Of a stretch of 64,000 nucleotides of DNA, positions 17,101 through 26,562 are shown one piece after another. The notes under the pieces are model-generated. The model ran no database searches, was not told the origin of the DNA, and saw nothing but the letters and a program-made list of their open reading frames with translations. This stretch comes from Niastella sp966212235 (GTDB lineage: Bacteria; Bacteroidota; Bacteroidia; Chitinophagales; Chitinophagaceae). The DNA is taken from contig CBIHPP010000002.1 of assembly GCA_966212235.1 (NCBI GenBank), positions 680,187-744,186 of the forward strand, in the 5' to 3' direction. The position numbers and the translations under genes are program-made. How positions within the stretch are numbered: the first letter of the stretch is position 1; each line of letters opens with the position of its first letter.

Positions 17101-18041
17101 CGGTATCGCAATCGGCAGAAGCCATATGTAAATTAATCTCAGTAGATGCACAAGCTGCATTGGTAACCTTTGCCCCGAATGAGAATGCAGATGATTTCCT
17201 GGAAAAAGCACTACCGGCTTCTACCATTGCAAAACTCAAAACGCCTGATGCGTCCGTAAAAAAAGTGGTTCAGCCATATTCTTCGTTTGGTGGCCGGGCC
17301 AAAGAGAAAGAGGATCAATTTTATGTTCGGGTGAGCGAAAGGTTACGGCACAAGAACCGGGCTATCACGATCTGGGATTACGAACACCTGGTGCTGGAAA
17401 ATTTCCCGCAGATATATAAAGTAAAATGCCTCAATCATACCAAACTGGTTGAGAATCCGCTTACGCATGAAATGGAATACAACGAGGTGGCTCCTGGGTA
17501 TGTAACAGTGATCACGATCCCTGATCTGCAAAACCGGAATGACACCAACCCGCTGAAACCATATACCAACCAGAATACATTGCTGGAGATTGAAAGCTTT
17601 CTGAAAACAAAGATCTCCTGTCACGTTAACCTGGGCGTGCGCAATCCGCAGTTTGAAGAAGTGCGCATGCAATTCGACCTGAAGTTGTTGAGCGGATTTG
17701 ATGATTTTACTTTTTATAAGGAACGGTTACAACAGGAGATCACGCAATTTTTAACGCCCTGGGCTTTTGCCAGCGGTGCCACTATTTCGTTTGGCGGCAA
17801 AATATATAAATCGGTGCTGATTGATTTTATTGAGGAACGGCCGTATGTAGATTTTATAACGAATGTAAAAATGTTTCATCGCATCGATGATACAACCCCC
17901 GAAAGCGGTGACCTCGATGAAATTGTGGCCTCAACCGCCCGTAGCATCCTGGTTTCAGCACTGGCATCGAAACATGTAATTAATGAAATAGTAACCGCAG
18001 AACTTGAAGAAGCAGAAGAATGCCAGGGAAGTAGTACGTAA
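14187..18041 (+). CDS. Baseplate J-like protein (Pvc11-like)
   Basis: 1284-aa large wedge protein, the eCIS counterpart of phage baseplate J/gp6 (Afp11/Pvc11). The C-terminal third carries the signature: SSFGGRAKEKEDQFYVRVSE, RLRHKNRAITIWDYEHLVLENFPQI and VKCLNH (shown in parts), followed by LLEIESFLKTKISCHVNLGVRNP. The N-terminal 900 residues are poorly conserved but include an LPKAAVPNKAHILIELAKMA segment that in baseplate proteins leads the first J-like domain. Together with the next gene it should form the six baseplate wedges. Length is within the range for Bacteroidetes eCIS. Confidence 0.88.
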   Translation: MSNCNDDKNPLQHNGTSQAERLLPGLQADYVKVNEKEYADWIVFAAEFAAYLNYYDASNKAAGNWQVFFTNDISAILGTIAVQDIDGYRRQIKERFDFIKEDTNAANITAVKKKLHELFSVLLTMAKALDTYLNRLPENESESGNSIPLKNTLQNCIETKLAPALQRSIAYHKAATAQLLLAPGDFTGWKVLNTQVVAAETIINGSGLSKSWWRNGAVSWNAYVTGIAADASIFGNILWTEYRRINHAANHNLFASVFDLFTQNYAKIINEATSSLLTTLGNWNTHPAHYALFLAFLKLFRFAQADINTITQRHLDFYYKEVLQLLPKAAVPNKAHILIELAKMADDYALAQGTELKAGKDSAGKDVLYELDRETVFNKAKVALLKSVYKGDKNGKDNHPLAVSPSFTVLNEDRLFASPVINSDDGLGAKLTSANKEWHPYVNKKYEEAKLTDIVSPNAEIGFAMASHFLYLAEGQRKIIIRLATTAASALLLVDKKFDCYLTTEKEWFAVPLGNITPVAVGTMTNSLTCAEFIITLGGDVPAITDYNAAVHGGTYNVKLPVVKMILKNFDFETYQYTALKDIKITMGEVKVEVGSMTTVSQTGLKQLFMAGDFGPLDVSKPFQPFGAQPKKDATFIIGSREIFTKLYAKIRLNIEWANLPADAADIAYNSTYVGSRTEYGDVYTVTKISPHYPPVKPQFLVNGVWKANNTDNSAIADVDIFNGVNAGVAVFTAAGQAVNGWSLMPYSESYNAYNAASSKGFMRLVLKGDFGHKKYITDLTTYLIEKSKTDYSLKSIGVEPVEPYSPTIQSLYISYVANTMANFEELNQDYFENARTIKFFHVYPFGEAEQHKYISGEDVYLLPQFKHQEDSTTVDHIGEFYIGVSDLQAQQVVNILFQVMEGTADPLMIKPPDHIHWSYLSANRWLPFDKNTVGDATRHLIQSGIISFVIPADATTDNTLLPAGYIWLRAAVSQSAEAICKLISVDAQAALVTFAPNENADDFLEKALPASTIAKLKTPDASVKKVVQPYSSFGGRAKEKEDQFYVRVSERLRHKNRAITIWDYEHLVLENFPQIYKVKCLNHTKLVENPLTHEMEYNEVAPGYVTVITIPDLQNRNDTNPLKPYTNQNTLLEIESFLKTKISCHVNLGVRNPQFEEVRMQFDLKLLSGFDDFTFYKERLQQEITQFLTPWAFASGATISFGGKIYKSVLIDFIEERPYVDFITNVKMFHRIDDTTPESGDLDEIVASTARSILVSALASKHVINEIVTAELEEAEECQGSST

Positions 18042-18052
18042 TAAGTAATACC

Positions 18053-20779
18053 ATGCAAAAAAGCATTACCATACAAAAACATCCTGCATTGAACGACAGT
18101 TCAAATTATGAACTGTTGCGCCAGGAAGGATTAAACGCCATTCAACAACTGGGCAGTCGCTGGTGGACGGATTATAATATTCACGACCCCGGTATAACTC
18201 AACTGGAATTGTTGAGCTATGCCATTACCGACCTGGGTTATCGCACTTCACTGGATATAAAAGATCTGCTGGCTGTTCCGGTAAATACAACACCGGATCC
18301 CAAACGCCAGGCCTTCTATACCGCCCGGGAAATTTTAACGACCAATCCCTGGACGGTCAATGATTTTAGAAAGCTGTTGATTGACGTAAATGGCGTAAAG
18401 AACGGCTGGCTGGCTTGTAAGAAATGCGCCTGTGACGACCTGTACCTGTACGCCGATTGTAAGAAAAGCGCTTTGCAATATGAGTTTACAGAACATAAAA
18501 TAACCATTAAAGGGCTGTATGATGTGCTGGTAGAATTTGAAGATGAAGAAGGCATTGGCAACCTGAACAGTGGTAAAATAAAATACAACTTTGGTTTTAC
18601 AGCCGGTGGCAGTTTCACTACGGCAAGTATTGAAATGCGTTTGCCCTCCTGGCAAATGATCGATTCAGAAGAGATTATCAGGCGGCATTTTCAAAACGAT
18701 ATGGTAACCTGGCAAAAGTTCAGGCAGTTGGTGAACCCGGGTAGCACCGTTACCAATGTGACCGTGCATTTTATATCGGGTACCAAAGATGATAATGTGG
18801 ATATTCCGGCCAATGAACTGGCATCGCGGTTGCGCAAACCGGTGTACGCCACATTTACGGTATTCTATTCACCGGCAGCAGACATTGCCGCGCCGGTATT
18901 GCCTGCACAAATAACGTTTACCGATGTACCGCTGACTGTTTGGTTTAACAGTGACAGTAATCGTAAGGCCATGCCCCTGGCTGATCTGAAGACAGCGATA
19001 AGCGATGCTTCCGCCGGCGGTATCCTTAGTAAATACATTGATAAAATTCGTCGTGCCAATGCCCTTATAGCCGCCACAACGCAGGTATTGCACCGGCACC
19101 GGAATTTAAGCGAAGACTATTGCACCATCAAAGCCGTTGAAACGGAAGACATTGGTGTATGTGCCGATATGGAAGTTGAGCCGGATGTAGATATTGAAGC
19201 CGTACTGGCCGAAGCCTTCTACCTGATCGATCAGTATTTCAGTCCGGATATAAAGTTCTACTCATTGACACAACTCCTGGCCAAAGGAAAGACCGTAGAT
19301 GAAATTTTTGAAGGCCCGCAGCTTGATAATGGTTTTGTAGAAGATGAGCAGTTGGAAAGTACCAACCTGAAGAAAACATTATATACTTCCGATATCATCA
19401 ATTTACTGATGGATATCCCGGGTGTAAAAGCAGTTAAAAATTTTGCACTTACCCGCTATAACGAGGAAGGGTTTCTGGTAGAAAGCCAGCCCTGGAGCCT
19501 GGATGTTACTTATAATCATCAACCCCGGCTATATGTAGAGGGATCTAAATTCCTGGTATTTAAAAATGGCTTACCGTTCTTACCCGATAAACTGGAACTG
19601 GCTGATACCTTGCAGGTAATTATCGGCACCAACGCCCAACCCAAATTCGCTATTACTGAAAAAGACCTGCCGGTGCCACAGGGAAATTATTATGATCTCG
19701 CCGCCTATCATCCATTGCAGTATTCTTTGCCACTTACATATGGCGTTGGGTTTGAAGGATTGGCTACCACTGCTTCCGCCAAAAGAAAAGCACAGGCTAA
19801 GCAACTAAAAGCATACCTGCTTTTCTATGAGCAACTACTGGTGAACTACCTGGAGCAGTTGGCACATGTAAAAGACCTGTTTGCCGTGGATGATACAGTG
19901 GCGCACACTTATTTTTCGCACCTGCTAACCAATACAGATATAAATGGGTTGAATGATATTGTAAGTGCCGGTCTTACGGCAAATACATTGCAACAACTGG
20001 AAGAAACAGAAACGGTGTTCCTCGACCGCCGCAACCGTTTTTTAGATCATATGCTGGCCCGTTTTGCCGAACAGTTTACGGAATATGCGTTAATGCTGTA
20101 TTCGTATTCTGATAGCAAGGATGTAGCCCAGGATCAACTGATAAAAGATAAAGTCGCGTTTTTGAAGGATTATCCCTTCATGAGTTATAACAAGGCGAGG
20201 TCATTCAATTATAAAGATCTCACAAAGGTATGTGACGCCACAAATATTGCAGGATTGGCCATGCGCATTCGACGTGTGTTGGGTATGCCTGATAGCGAGA
20301 AAATATTTATTGTAGAGCATTTGTTATTACGGCCGCATAATAAGCCGGGAACCTTGTTACCCGAAGGCGATCCGTTGTTGCCGGTTTGTATTGGTCCCAA
20401 TTGCGATGTGTGTGGTGAGGAAGATCCGTATTCGTTCCGCTTAACGATCGTAATGAATGGAGAAACCGGGTTAGCCAACAGTGGTATTGTGTTTCGCCGT
20501 TTTGCCGAACAAACCATTCGTAAGGAAATACCCGCCCACCTGGCATTAAAGGTTTGTTGGGTATCAACGATCCAGCTGAAGGAATTTGAAACAAAATATT
20601 GCGCCTGGTTAGCGGAACTGAGTAAACCCGAACCCGGTAAGGTAACCCTGAGCAACCTGTTAAAAGACCTGCTGACTGTATTTACTGCCTTGAAGAATAT
20701 TTATCCTGCTGCAAGTCTGCACGATTGTGTGGATGGCGACGATGAGAACAGGGTATACCTGAACCAAACTATTATTTAA
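18053..20779 (+). CDS. Large baseplate wedge protein (Pvc12-like)
   Basis: 908-aa protein in the Afp12/Pvc12 slot directly after baseplate J. The N terminus has the J-like signature WWTDYNIHDPGITQLELLS followed by YAITDLGYR (about residues 38-66), shared by wedge proteins that dimerise with gp6/J. It also contains a Cys-rich loop at about 122-142 (KKCACDDLYLYADCKK) and a second near 780 (CIGPNCDVCGEED) that might bind metal. It ends 18 nt before the PKD protein gene. The structural role is inferred from position and motif. Confidence 0.78.
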   Translation: MQKSITIQKHPALNDSSNYELLRQEGLNAIQQLGSRWWTDYNIHDPGITQLELLSYAITDLGYRTSLDIKDLLAVPVNTTPDPKRQAFYTAREILTTNPWTVNDFRKLLIDVNGVKNGWLACKKCACDDLYLYADCKKSALQYEFTEHKITIKGLYDVLVEFEDEEGIGNLNSGKIKYNFGFTAGGSFTTASIEMRLPSWQMIDSEEIIRRHFQNDMVTWQKFRQLVNPGSTVTNVTVHFISGTKDDNVDIPANELASRLRKPVYATFTVFYSPAADIAAPVLPAQITFTDVPLTVWFNSDSNRKAMPLADLKTAISDASAGGILSKYIDKIRRANALIAATTQVLHRHRNLSEDYCTIKAVETEDIGVCADMEVEPDVDIEAVLAEAFYLIDQYFSPDIKFYSLTQLLAKGKTVDEIFEGPQLDNGFVEDEQLESTNLKKTLYTSDIINLLMDIPGVKAVKNFALTRYNEEGFLVESQPWSLDVTYNHQPRLYVEGSKFLVFKNGLPFLPDKLELADTLQVIIGTNAQPKFAITEKDLPVPQGNYYDLAAYHPLQYSLPLTYGVGFEGLATTASAKRKAQAKQLKAYLLFYEQLLVNYLEQLAHVKDLFAVDDTVAHTYFSHLLTNTDINGLNDIVSAGLTANTLQQLEETETVFLDRRNRFLDHMLARFAEQFTEYALMLYSYSDSKDVAQDQLIKDKVAFLKDYPFMSYNKARSFNYKDLTKVCDATNIAGLAMRIRRVLGMPDSEKIFIVEHLLLRPHNKPGTLLPEGDPLLPVCIGPNCDVCGEEDPYSFRLTIVMNGETGLANSGIVFRRFAEQTIRKEIPAHLALKVCWVSTIQLKEFETKYCAWLAELSKPEPGKVTLSNLLKDLLTVFTALKNIYPAASLHDCVDGDDENRVYLNQTII

Positions 20780-20797
20780 AAAACAAAAATCGTTTAT

Positions 20798-23700
20798 ATG
20801 CTACCGGTCAACACTGTTTTTCCTGAGTTTGTACCCGACCAGTTGCTCACGTCAGATGATCTGAACGAATTATTTGGCTACCTCGACGAACAGGGCCGGA
20901 TGACGCGCACCAATTTAATTGGTATTGGTATTGTATGCGGACTGGAAGTAAAGATCAACGCTGCTAAAACTGCCATCACCATCACAAAGGGCACCGGTGT
21001 AACTTCTGAAGGATATCTGATCACCGTACCACCCATTACGTATACCGAGTACAATACATTTGATGCGGTAAAGGAAAAGTATTACGACAAGTTCGTGAAC
21101 ACAACCACCAAGGCGCAGAAATTCAATCTGTGGGAAATGAAGCAAGCCGGGGTTGATCCCGATGCGATCGACTTGAGCGAATCGTTCCTTACCGATAAAG
21201 TAGTGCTGTTATTTGTGGAATTACTGGGAGAGAAGAACAAAAATTGTGATCCCAATTCCTGCGACGATAAAGGCGTACATGTCACTGTTACCTTCCGGCC
21301 ATTGCTGGTAAGAAAATCCGATGCGGTTTCCCTGATCGGCGCCACAGGTTCCCTGATCGTTGACACCTATACCGGTTTGCCGGAATTAAAAATGCGCCGG
21401 TTCAATGTGCCCAATACGAACCCCGTGAACAGTGTGCAAATATTTGATGCCTATCAGGCTATACTGAGCAATACATTCCTCACTGCTACCCAGGATGCCT
21501 TATCGCAGGCATGGACACGATTTCTCCCTTTTGTGCAGGATGAGTATGCCACCAATCCGTTTACCGGGCTGGCAACTGCCTTTGCATTTGTCAACAATGG
21601 GGCCATTACCACCCAACAGCTACAGCATATACAATATATTTACGATCATTTTTCTGATCTGCTGCAGGCGTATGATGAGTTTCGAAAAACAGGTACGCAC
21701 ATACTCAGTACCTGTTGCCCCGACAGTAGCTTGTTCCCCCGGCATTTGTTGCTGGGTGAAGCCATTCCATTGCCTGCGGGAACCGTTTCCGCATACCGGC
21801 ATTATTTCATTTACTCACCGCTGTTCGACCAACGGGAGATAATAGCACAACTGAAAATTTTGTTCAAGAAGCTGGTATTGCTAAAGGAAAAATTTATCAT
21901 TCCGGCAGTCAGCAGTGGATCCACCACCGCAAAAGAAGACCCATACATTCGCATTACACCAAGTACGTTGGGCGATGCAGGATTATCACAAAAAGCAATT
22001 CCCTATTATTACCAGGTAGCAACAGGACCTTCGCCCTTGTACAAAAGCTGGAGCCCGCAAAAAACGTTACTGGGTATACCCCAATGTAATTTATCATATA
22101 ACGCCGATCAATACAATGCATCGGATGATTTTGTGCGCCAGCCTTTGCTCTATGACCTGGAACCTTATAATTTCCTGCGCGTAGAAGGTATCATAGGGAA
22201 ATCATATATCAAAGTATTGCAGAACCTGAAATCCCTGATCAGTAAGAACCGATTGCCGGTGGATGTCATTGCCTTGAATACAGATAACTCCAATTTGTTA
22301 CAGGGCATCAGTACGTCCACCGCTTCTTCGTTTTCTTTATCGGGGGTTATCGACGACTTTGACATGTCTGAACTGAGTTGTCATTTTCAGGATCTGGAGG
22401 CATTGTATACGGCTATGAAAAACGAGATCCTGTGCAATCTGTGCAAAGAATTAAAATATTATTACGACCTGGATTACGAAAAACAGCCCTCGGGCGCTGT
22501 GCAAGCCGTATCGAAAGTGGCGCTTTTTGAAAATTGCAGTAAAGGTTATATCGTAAAGCCAGGTACGTATGGTTTTTACATCGAAAAATTATACAGTGTA
22601 GTAGGGGATGATGATAATGTCACCTTTCAGCTGATTTCCGAACTCCTGAACCTGCAAAAGCTGGTGGGCGATGATAGTAATAATGATGGTAAACCGGATA
22701 GATTATCGGCAGATACCACCACCTGGCTGGGATTCCTGGTGGCCTTTTTTGAGATCCCGATCTACATCATCCGCTTAGCCAAAACATTTACAGATGATAT
22801 AAGCTCCTTTGATGTAGACGAATATTGCCGAATTCAAAAATTACTGGCAGAAAAAGCCAACACCGTTAAGTTTTCCTATAATATATTTTCTTCCGATAAC
22901 GGCACAACCAAATCAGGCACCAATACTTTTACCCGGAACATGCTGGCGCAAAGCAATACCGGTAATTTAGTGCTAACGATCTTTTCGCTGGAAGACCTGT
23001 TCGATCACCTCGATGTATTGATATATAACTGCAAGTGCAGTGCCTTCAAAGCATTGAAAAAAGAATACCTGGAACGGGTGGTAAAACTTACCTTATTGCG
23101 CCAGTTTGGATACTTTACCAAACAGCATCCGGGTATACAACACAAGGCCGGTGTGCCCATGGGCGGTACCTTCATTATCGTTTATCACAGCAAGCCCAAT
23201 GTAATTACAAAGGGAAAAGCGTTCGGTAATTTCGTAATTAAGGGTAAGGTGGTTGATGAGGAAGGTAATGGATTACGTAGCACAATAGTTCTAAAACAAG
23301 GTTCGCAGAGCTACAAAACGGATGCTGATGGGAATTTTAGCATCAACCACAGGGAAATACCATTTACCGTGATTTTTAAGGCGCCGTTGTATGATGATAA
23401 AGAAGTTACTATAACATCTGATAGTCCCATACAGGTGGTTATGGGCGTTAATGAAGAGGGAGAACCCGAAACCGCGATCGATAATATTGCAGCCGGTACC
23501 GTGATCGCTGATTTTTATATACCGTACCGTTGTTGTTCCGATTGTCCGCCTATACAATATGTGGTGCCGGAATTAAAAGAACCGCCACCAACAAATGAAG
23601 GACCTGTTGCCAATGCGGGAACTGACCAGGTGATCACACTCCCGGTAAGTACGGTTGTCCTGAATGGAAACGGCTCCACCGATCCTGATGGTTCCATTAC

Positions 23701-25054
23701 CCTGTTCCAGTGGACGCGGTTAAGCGGACCCGGTACACCCGTGATCGTAACGCCTAACAGTGCACAAAGCAGTGTAACCGGTCTGGTGCAGGGAACTTAT
23801 GAATTTGAATTAACCGTCACAGATAATAAAGGCAGCACAGCCCGGGACACTATGAGAGTAACGGTGAACCCAGCGCCGCGTGTGAACCAGCCACCGGTTG
23901 CCCGTGCCGGTGCCGACAGAACCATAACACTGTCCGCAACCAACCCGTTGGTGCTCGATGGCACCGCATCATCTGATCCGGATGGAACGGTTCAATTATT
24001 TAACTGGCGACGGTCAACCGGACCGAATACACCGGTGATCGTAGCGCCCAATGCAGCACAAACACCAGTAACCGGATTAGCGGCAGGCGTATATGAATTT
24101 CAACTGACGGTTACTGATAATGAAGGCGCCACTGCTTCAGACAGTGTAGTAATCACCGTGGTATTGCCCGAGAACCAACCACCGGTTGCCAATGCAGGTT
24201 TAGACCAGGTTATAACACTGCCGGTAAATTCCGTCACGTTAAACGGTAGTGCTTCTACTGATCCTGATGGAACGATCACGGCCCAAACCTGGAGCCTGGT
24301 AAATGGACCCAATACACCGGTGATTGGTGCATCCAATGCAAAAATAACCCAGGTGAGCGGGTTGGTTCAGGGAACCTATCAGTTTGAATTGAAAGTAATC
24401 GACGATCGCGGCGATTCAGCCAGCGATGTCATTACAATAACGGTGAACCCGGCGCGGGAGAAATCATGCGCCCCGCTGAAAGACATAATAGCGTTGTTTG
24501 AAAAGCTCAGGGAAACTGACCCCAATAATTTCCCCCTCTTCTCCAAGATGTTCCAGTTCTATCCACAGGTTGAAGGATACTTTAAACAATTGGTTGATGA
24601 TAAAGTGGCGGATATGCCGGGGGATAAACAGATCGATTTCTTTGCTTCGCCCATTGGCGGATCAAGCATCGATCAGTTGTTAATACAATGGCTGAATCAG
24701 TTGAACGAAATGATACAGGCCAATACGGAGAATCTGCGGTTACTGGCGCTAGCGCTTTACCGGATATTGATGCAACTGGCTATGTACATCATGTGTATCC
24801 AAAAGGAAGATGCCGATAAAGCGAAGGTGCGGATGGATGGCGTGTTCAAACAGATTCAGGAGCATACAGCATCATGGGTAGCCCTGCACAAACAAAAACC
24901 GTTTTCCACCAATGAACTGGATATGGTGAAACAGATCCAGTCAGATCTGAAAGCAGAAGATGCGCGCATTAATAATAACGGGGAGGCTACCGCCAAACCC
25001 AATTACCTGAACGCGATCCGCTCGATTATTAAAATATTAGATAGCATGGTATAA
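20798..25054 (+). CDS. PKD-domain eCIS protein, candidate tail fibre or host-binding component
   Basis: 1418-aa protein between baseplate and tape-measure genes. The N terminus (FVPDQLLTSDDLNELFGYLDE, IGIGIVCGLEV) looks like a baseplate-attachment domain. Residues about 810-870 resemble a carboxypeptidase-regulatory-like beta-sandwich (KGKVVDEEGNG, KTDADGNFSI). Three PKD/REJ-like Ig domains start at residues 933, 1030 and 1126 (PPVANAGxDQxITLP, STDPDGTI), 96-97 residues apart. A helical C-terminal domain of about 200 residues follows. No Afp13-like adenovirus-type fibre gene is present, so this is the best candidate for target binding. No signal peptide. Stop and next start overlap (TAATG). 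Confidence 0.72.
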   Translation: MLPVNTVFPEFVPDQLLTSDDLNELFGYLDEQGRMTRTNLIGIGIVCGLEVKINAAKTAITITKGTGVTSEGYLITVPPITYTEYNTFDAVKEKYYDKFVNTTTKAQKFNLWEMKQAGVDPDAIDLSESFLTDKVVLLFVELLGEKNKNCDPNSCDDKGVHVTVTFRPLLVRKSDAVSLIGATGSLIVDTYTGLPELKMRRFNVPNTNPVNSVQIFDAYQAILSNTFLTATQDALSQAWTRFLPFVQDEYATNPFTGLATAFAFVNNGAITTQQLQHIQYIYDHFSDLLQAYDEFRKTGTHILSTCCPDSSLFPRHLLLGEAIPLPAGTVSAYRHYFIYSPLFDQREIIAQLKILFKKLVLLKEKFIIPAVSSGSTTAKEDPYIRITPSTLGDAGLSQKAIPYYYQVATGPSPLYKSWSPQKTLLGIPQCNLSYNADQYNASDDFVRQPLLYDLEPYNFLRVEGIIGKSYIKVLQNLKSLISKNRLPVDVIALNTDNSNLLQGISTSTASSFSLSGVIDDFDMSELSCHFQDLEALYTAMKNEILCNLCKELKYYYDLDYEKQPSGAVQAVSKVALFENCSKGYIVKPGTYGFYIEKLYSVVGDDDNVTFQLISELLNLQKLVGDDSNNDGKPDRLSADTTTWLGFLVAFFEIPIYIIRLAKTFTDDISSFDVDEYCRIQKLLAEKANTVKFSYNIFSSDNGTTKSGTNTFTRNMLAQSNTGNLVLTIFSLEDLFDHLDVLIYNCKCSAFKALKKEYLERVVKLTLLRQFGYFTKQHPGIQHKAGVPMGGTFIIVYHSKPNVITKGKAFGNFVIKGKVVDEEGNGLRSTIVLKQGSQSYKTDADGNFSINHREIPFTVIFKAPLYDDKEVTITSDSPIQVVMGVNEEGEPETAIDNIAAGTVIADFYIPYRCCSDCPPIQYVVPELKEPPPTNEGPVANAGTDQVITLPVSTVVLNGNGSTDPDGSITLFQWTRLSGPGTPVIVTPNSAQSSVTGLVQGTYEFELTVTDNKGSTARDTMRVTVNPAPRVNQPPVARAGADRTITLSATNPLVLDGTASSDPDGTVQLFNWRRSTGPNTPVIVAPNAAQTPVTGLAAGVYEFQLTVTDNEGATASDSVVITVVLPENQPPVANAGLDQVITLPVNSVTLNGSASTDPDGTITAQTWSLVNGPNTPVIGASNAKITQVSGLVQGTYQFELKVIDDRGDSASDVITITVNPAREKSCAPLKDIIALFEKLRETDPNNFPLFSKMFQFYPQVEGYFKQLVDDKVADMPGDKQIDFFASPIGGSSIDQLLIQWLNQLNEMIQANTENLRLLALALYRILMQLAMYIMCIQKEDADKAKVRMDGVFKQIQEHTASWVALHKQKPFSTNELDMVKQIQSDLKAEDARINNNGEATAKPNYLNAIRSIIKILDSMV
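23594..24450 (+). repeat. Three tandem PKD-domain coding repeats
   Basis: Three copies of about 290 bp within the 1418-aa gene, starting near 23594, 23885 and 24173. Shared words include GATCCTGATGG and ACACCGGTGAT. They encode the tandem PKD domains. Confidence 0.8.
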
Positions 25055-26481
25055 TGGGATTCGTTGGCAAACATATCATATTAAAACAGGTGATCGACCT
25101 GGAATACCATGGACAGGCAGATGGCTTTGAGCTGCAGCGGCAGGTATCAGACTGGTGTCACCGCGACCTGATACCCCATATAGAAGAGCAATTGGGAAAG
25201 TTGCGTACCAGGGGAAAAGTATATAAGATCGATAAGCTGGAAATTAATGTGCAAATTGATTCCGCCGGCAACTGGATGGCCGGTGCTACCGCACAGATCG
25301 TTCAAAAATTATATAGCCAGGTAGAACAGGAGATACAAAAGTATCAGGATGACCCCGCTTTGAAACCAGTAACCTATCCGCAGCTGTTTGTAGAAGTTTT
25401 TCTTTACTTTCTGCAGCATGGTCACTTACCATGGTGGAGTCCTGTTACCACACACCACGTGTGGCATGAAGAACTCGAAAACCTGTTGATCACGGGCTTT
25501 GGAGAAAATGCCAAAGCCCAATTGCTGCAATTATTAAAACAGCCAGGTGTACAGCAGCGCGTGTTGTACCAGATACCCGATGAACTGTTTATTAAGCTGA
25601 TGGTGCAGATCAATGGCGGTATTGAAAAAGATATCACCAACCTCATCAACGACATCAAAAACCTGGTAAAAGATGCGGAGGAAAGAAAAACGGTGCTCAC
25701 ATTATTCAGACAAAGCGCCATGACTTTTATTTATGAATTGAATTCGCAAGTATTTGCTGAACATGTATATGCGCATTTTGTGCACCAGTTATCGGCCCGC
25801 GGACATTTACAGCATATACCCATCAACAAGGGAAAGTACAGCACTGCGGCATTGAAAAATTTTTTGCAGCAGGAACAGCCGAAGGCTGATGCTTCTGGTT
25901 ACGGGAAAAATGAAAAAGCCATTAAAGAAGGTAATGAAAAGGAGAACGCGCTTTCCTTAGCCAGAAGTGCTGCCAGCGTTAAGCAGGAAGGAATTTATAT
26001 TCAGAATGCGGGACTGGTCATTACGGCGCCGTTCCTGCCGGCTTTGTTCAAAAAGCTTGGGATACTCGACGGTGATGCAATCAGGGATATAAGCCGGGCG
26101 GTTTACCTTGTGCAATACATTGCATCGGGCCGGGAAAGAGTTGCCGAGTTTGAGCTGGGACTGGCAAAAATATTGTGTGGACTTGAATCTGATACCCCGG
26201 TAGATACCCATATGCGATTAACCAAAGAAGAGAAACAGGAGGTGAACGATCTGTTGGTTTCGGCTATAGAATACTGGGAAATATTGAAGGATACTACGCC
26301 GGAAGGGTTGCGGCAATCGTTCCTGCAACGACCGGGCAAATTGCAATTTGTAAGGAACGAGTGGTTATTGCAGGTAGAACAAAAACCCTGGGATGTGTTG
26401 TTACAGCATTTGCCCTGGAACATCAGCATGATGAAGCTGCCCTGGATGCCACATATGTTGAAGACTGAATGGGGGTATTGA
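25054..26481 (+). CDS. eCIS tape measure protein (CIS_TMP / Pvc14-like)
   Basis: 475-aa protein with the N-terminal signature of contractile injection system tape measure proteins: KHIILKQVIDLEYHG, VSDWCHRDLIPHIEEQL and YKIDKLEINV. The C-terminal domain after about residue 310 (GLVITAPFLPALFKKLGIL, RAVYLVQYIASGR, NDLLVSAIEYWEILK) is also family-typical. Tape measures set tube length and help load cargo, and the adjacent genes encode candidate cargo. The start overlaps the previous stop by one base (TAATG). Family assignment is from memory of conserved blocks. Confidence 0.85.
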   Translation: MGFVGKHIILKQVIDLEYHGQADGFELQRQVSDWCHRDLIPHIEEQLGKLRTRGKVYKIDKLEINVQIDSAGNWMAGATAQIVQKLYSQVEQEIQKYQDDPALKPVTYPQLFVEVFLYFLQHGHLPWWSPVTTHHVWHEELENLLITGFGENAKAQLLQLLKQPGVQQRVLYQIPDELFIKLMVQINGGIEKDITNLINDIKNLVKDAEERKTVLTLFRQSAMTFIYELNSQVFAEHVYAHFVHQLSARGHLQHIPINKGKYSTAALKNFLQQEQPKADASGYGKNEKAIKEGNEKENALSLARSAASVKQEGIYIQNAGLVITAPFLPALFKKLGILDGDAIRDISRAVYLVQYIASGRERVAEFELGLAKILCGLESDTPVDTHMRLTKEEKQEVNDLLVSAIEYWEILKDTTPEGLRQSFLQRPGKLQFVRNEWLLQVEQKPWDVLLQHLPWNISMMKLPWMPHMLKTEWGY

Positions 26482-26562
26482 TGGGGGCCTACTTCGTAAC
26501 CTGTAATCACTTAGATACATTTTTGTCACTTAGATTAATTATATTCGATATATACACGTACC

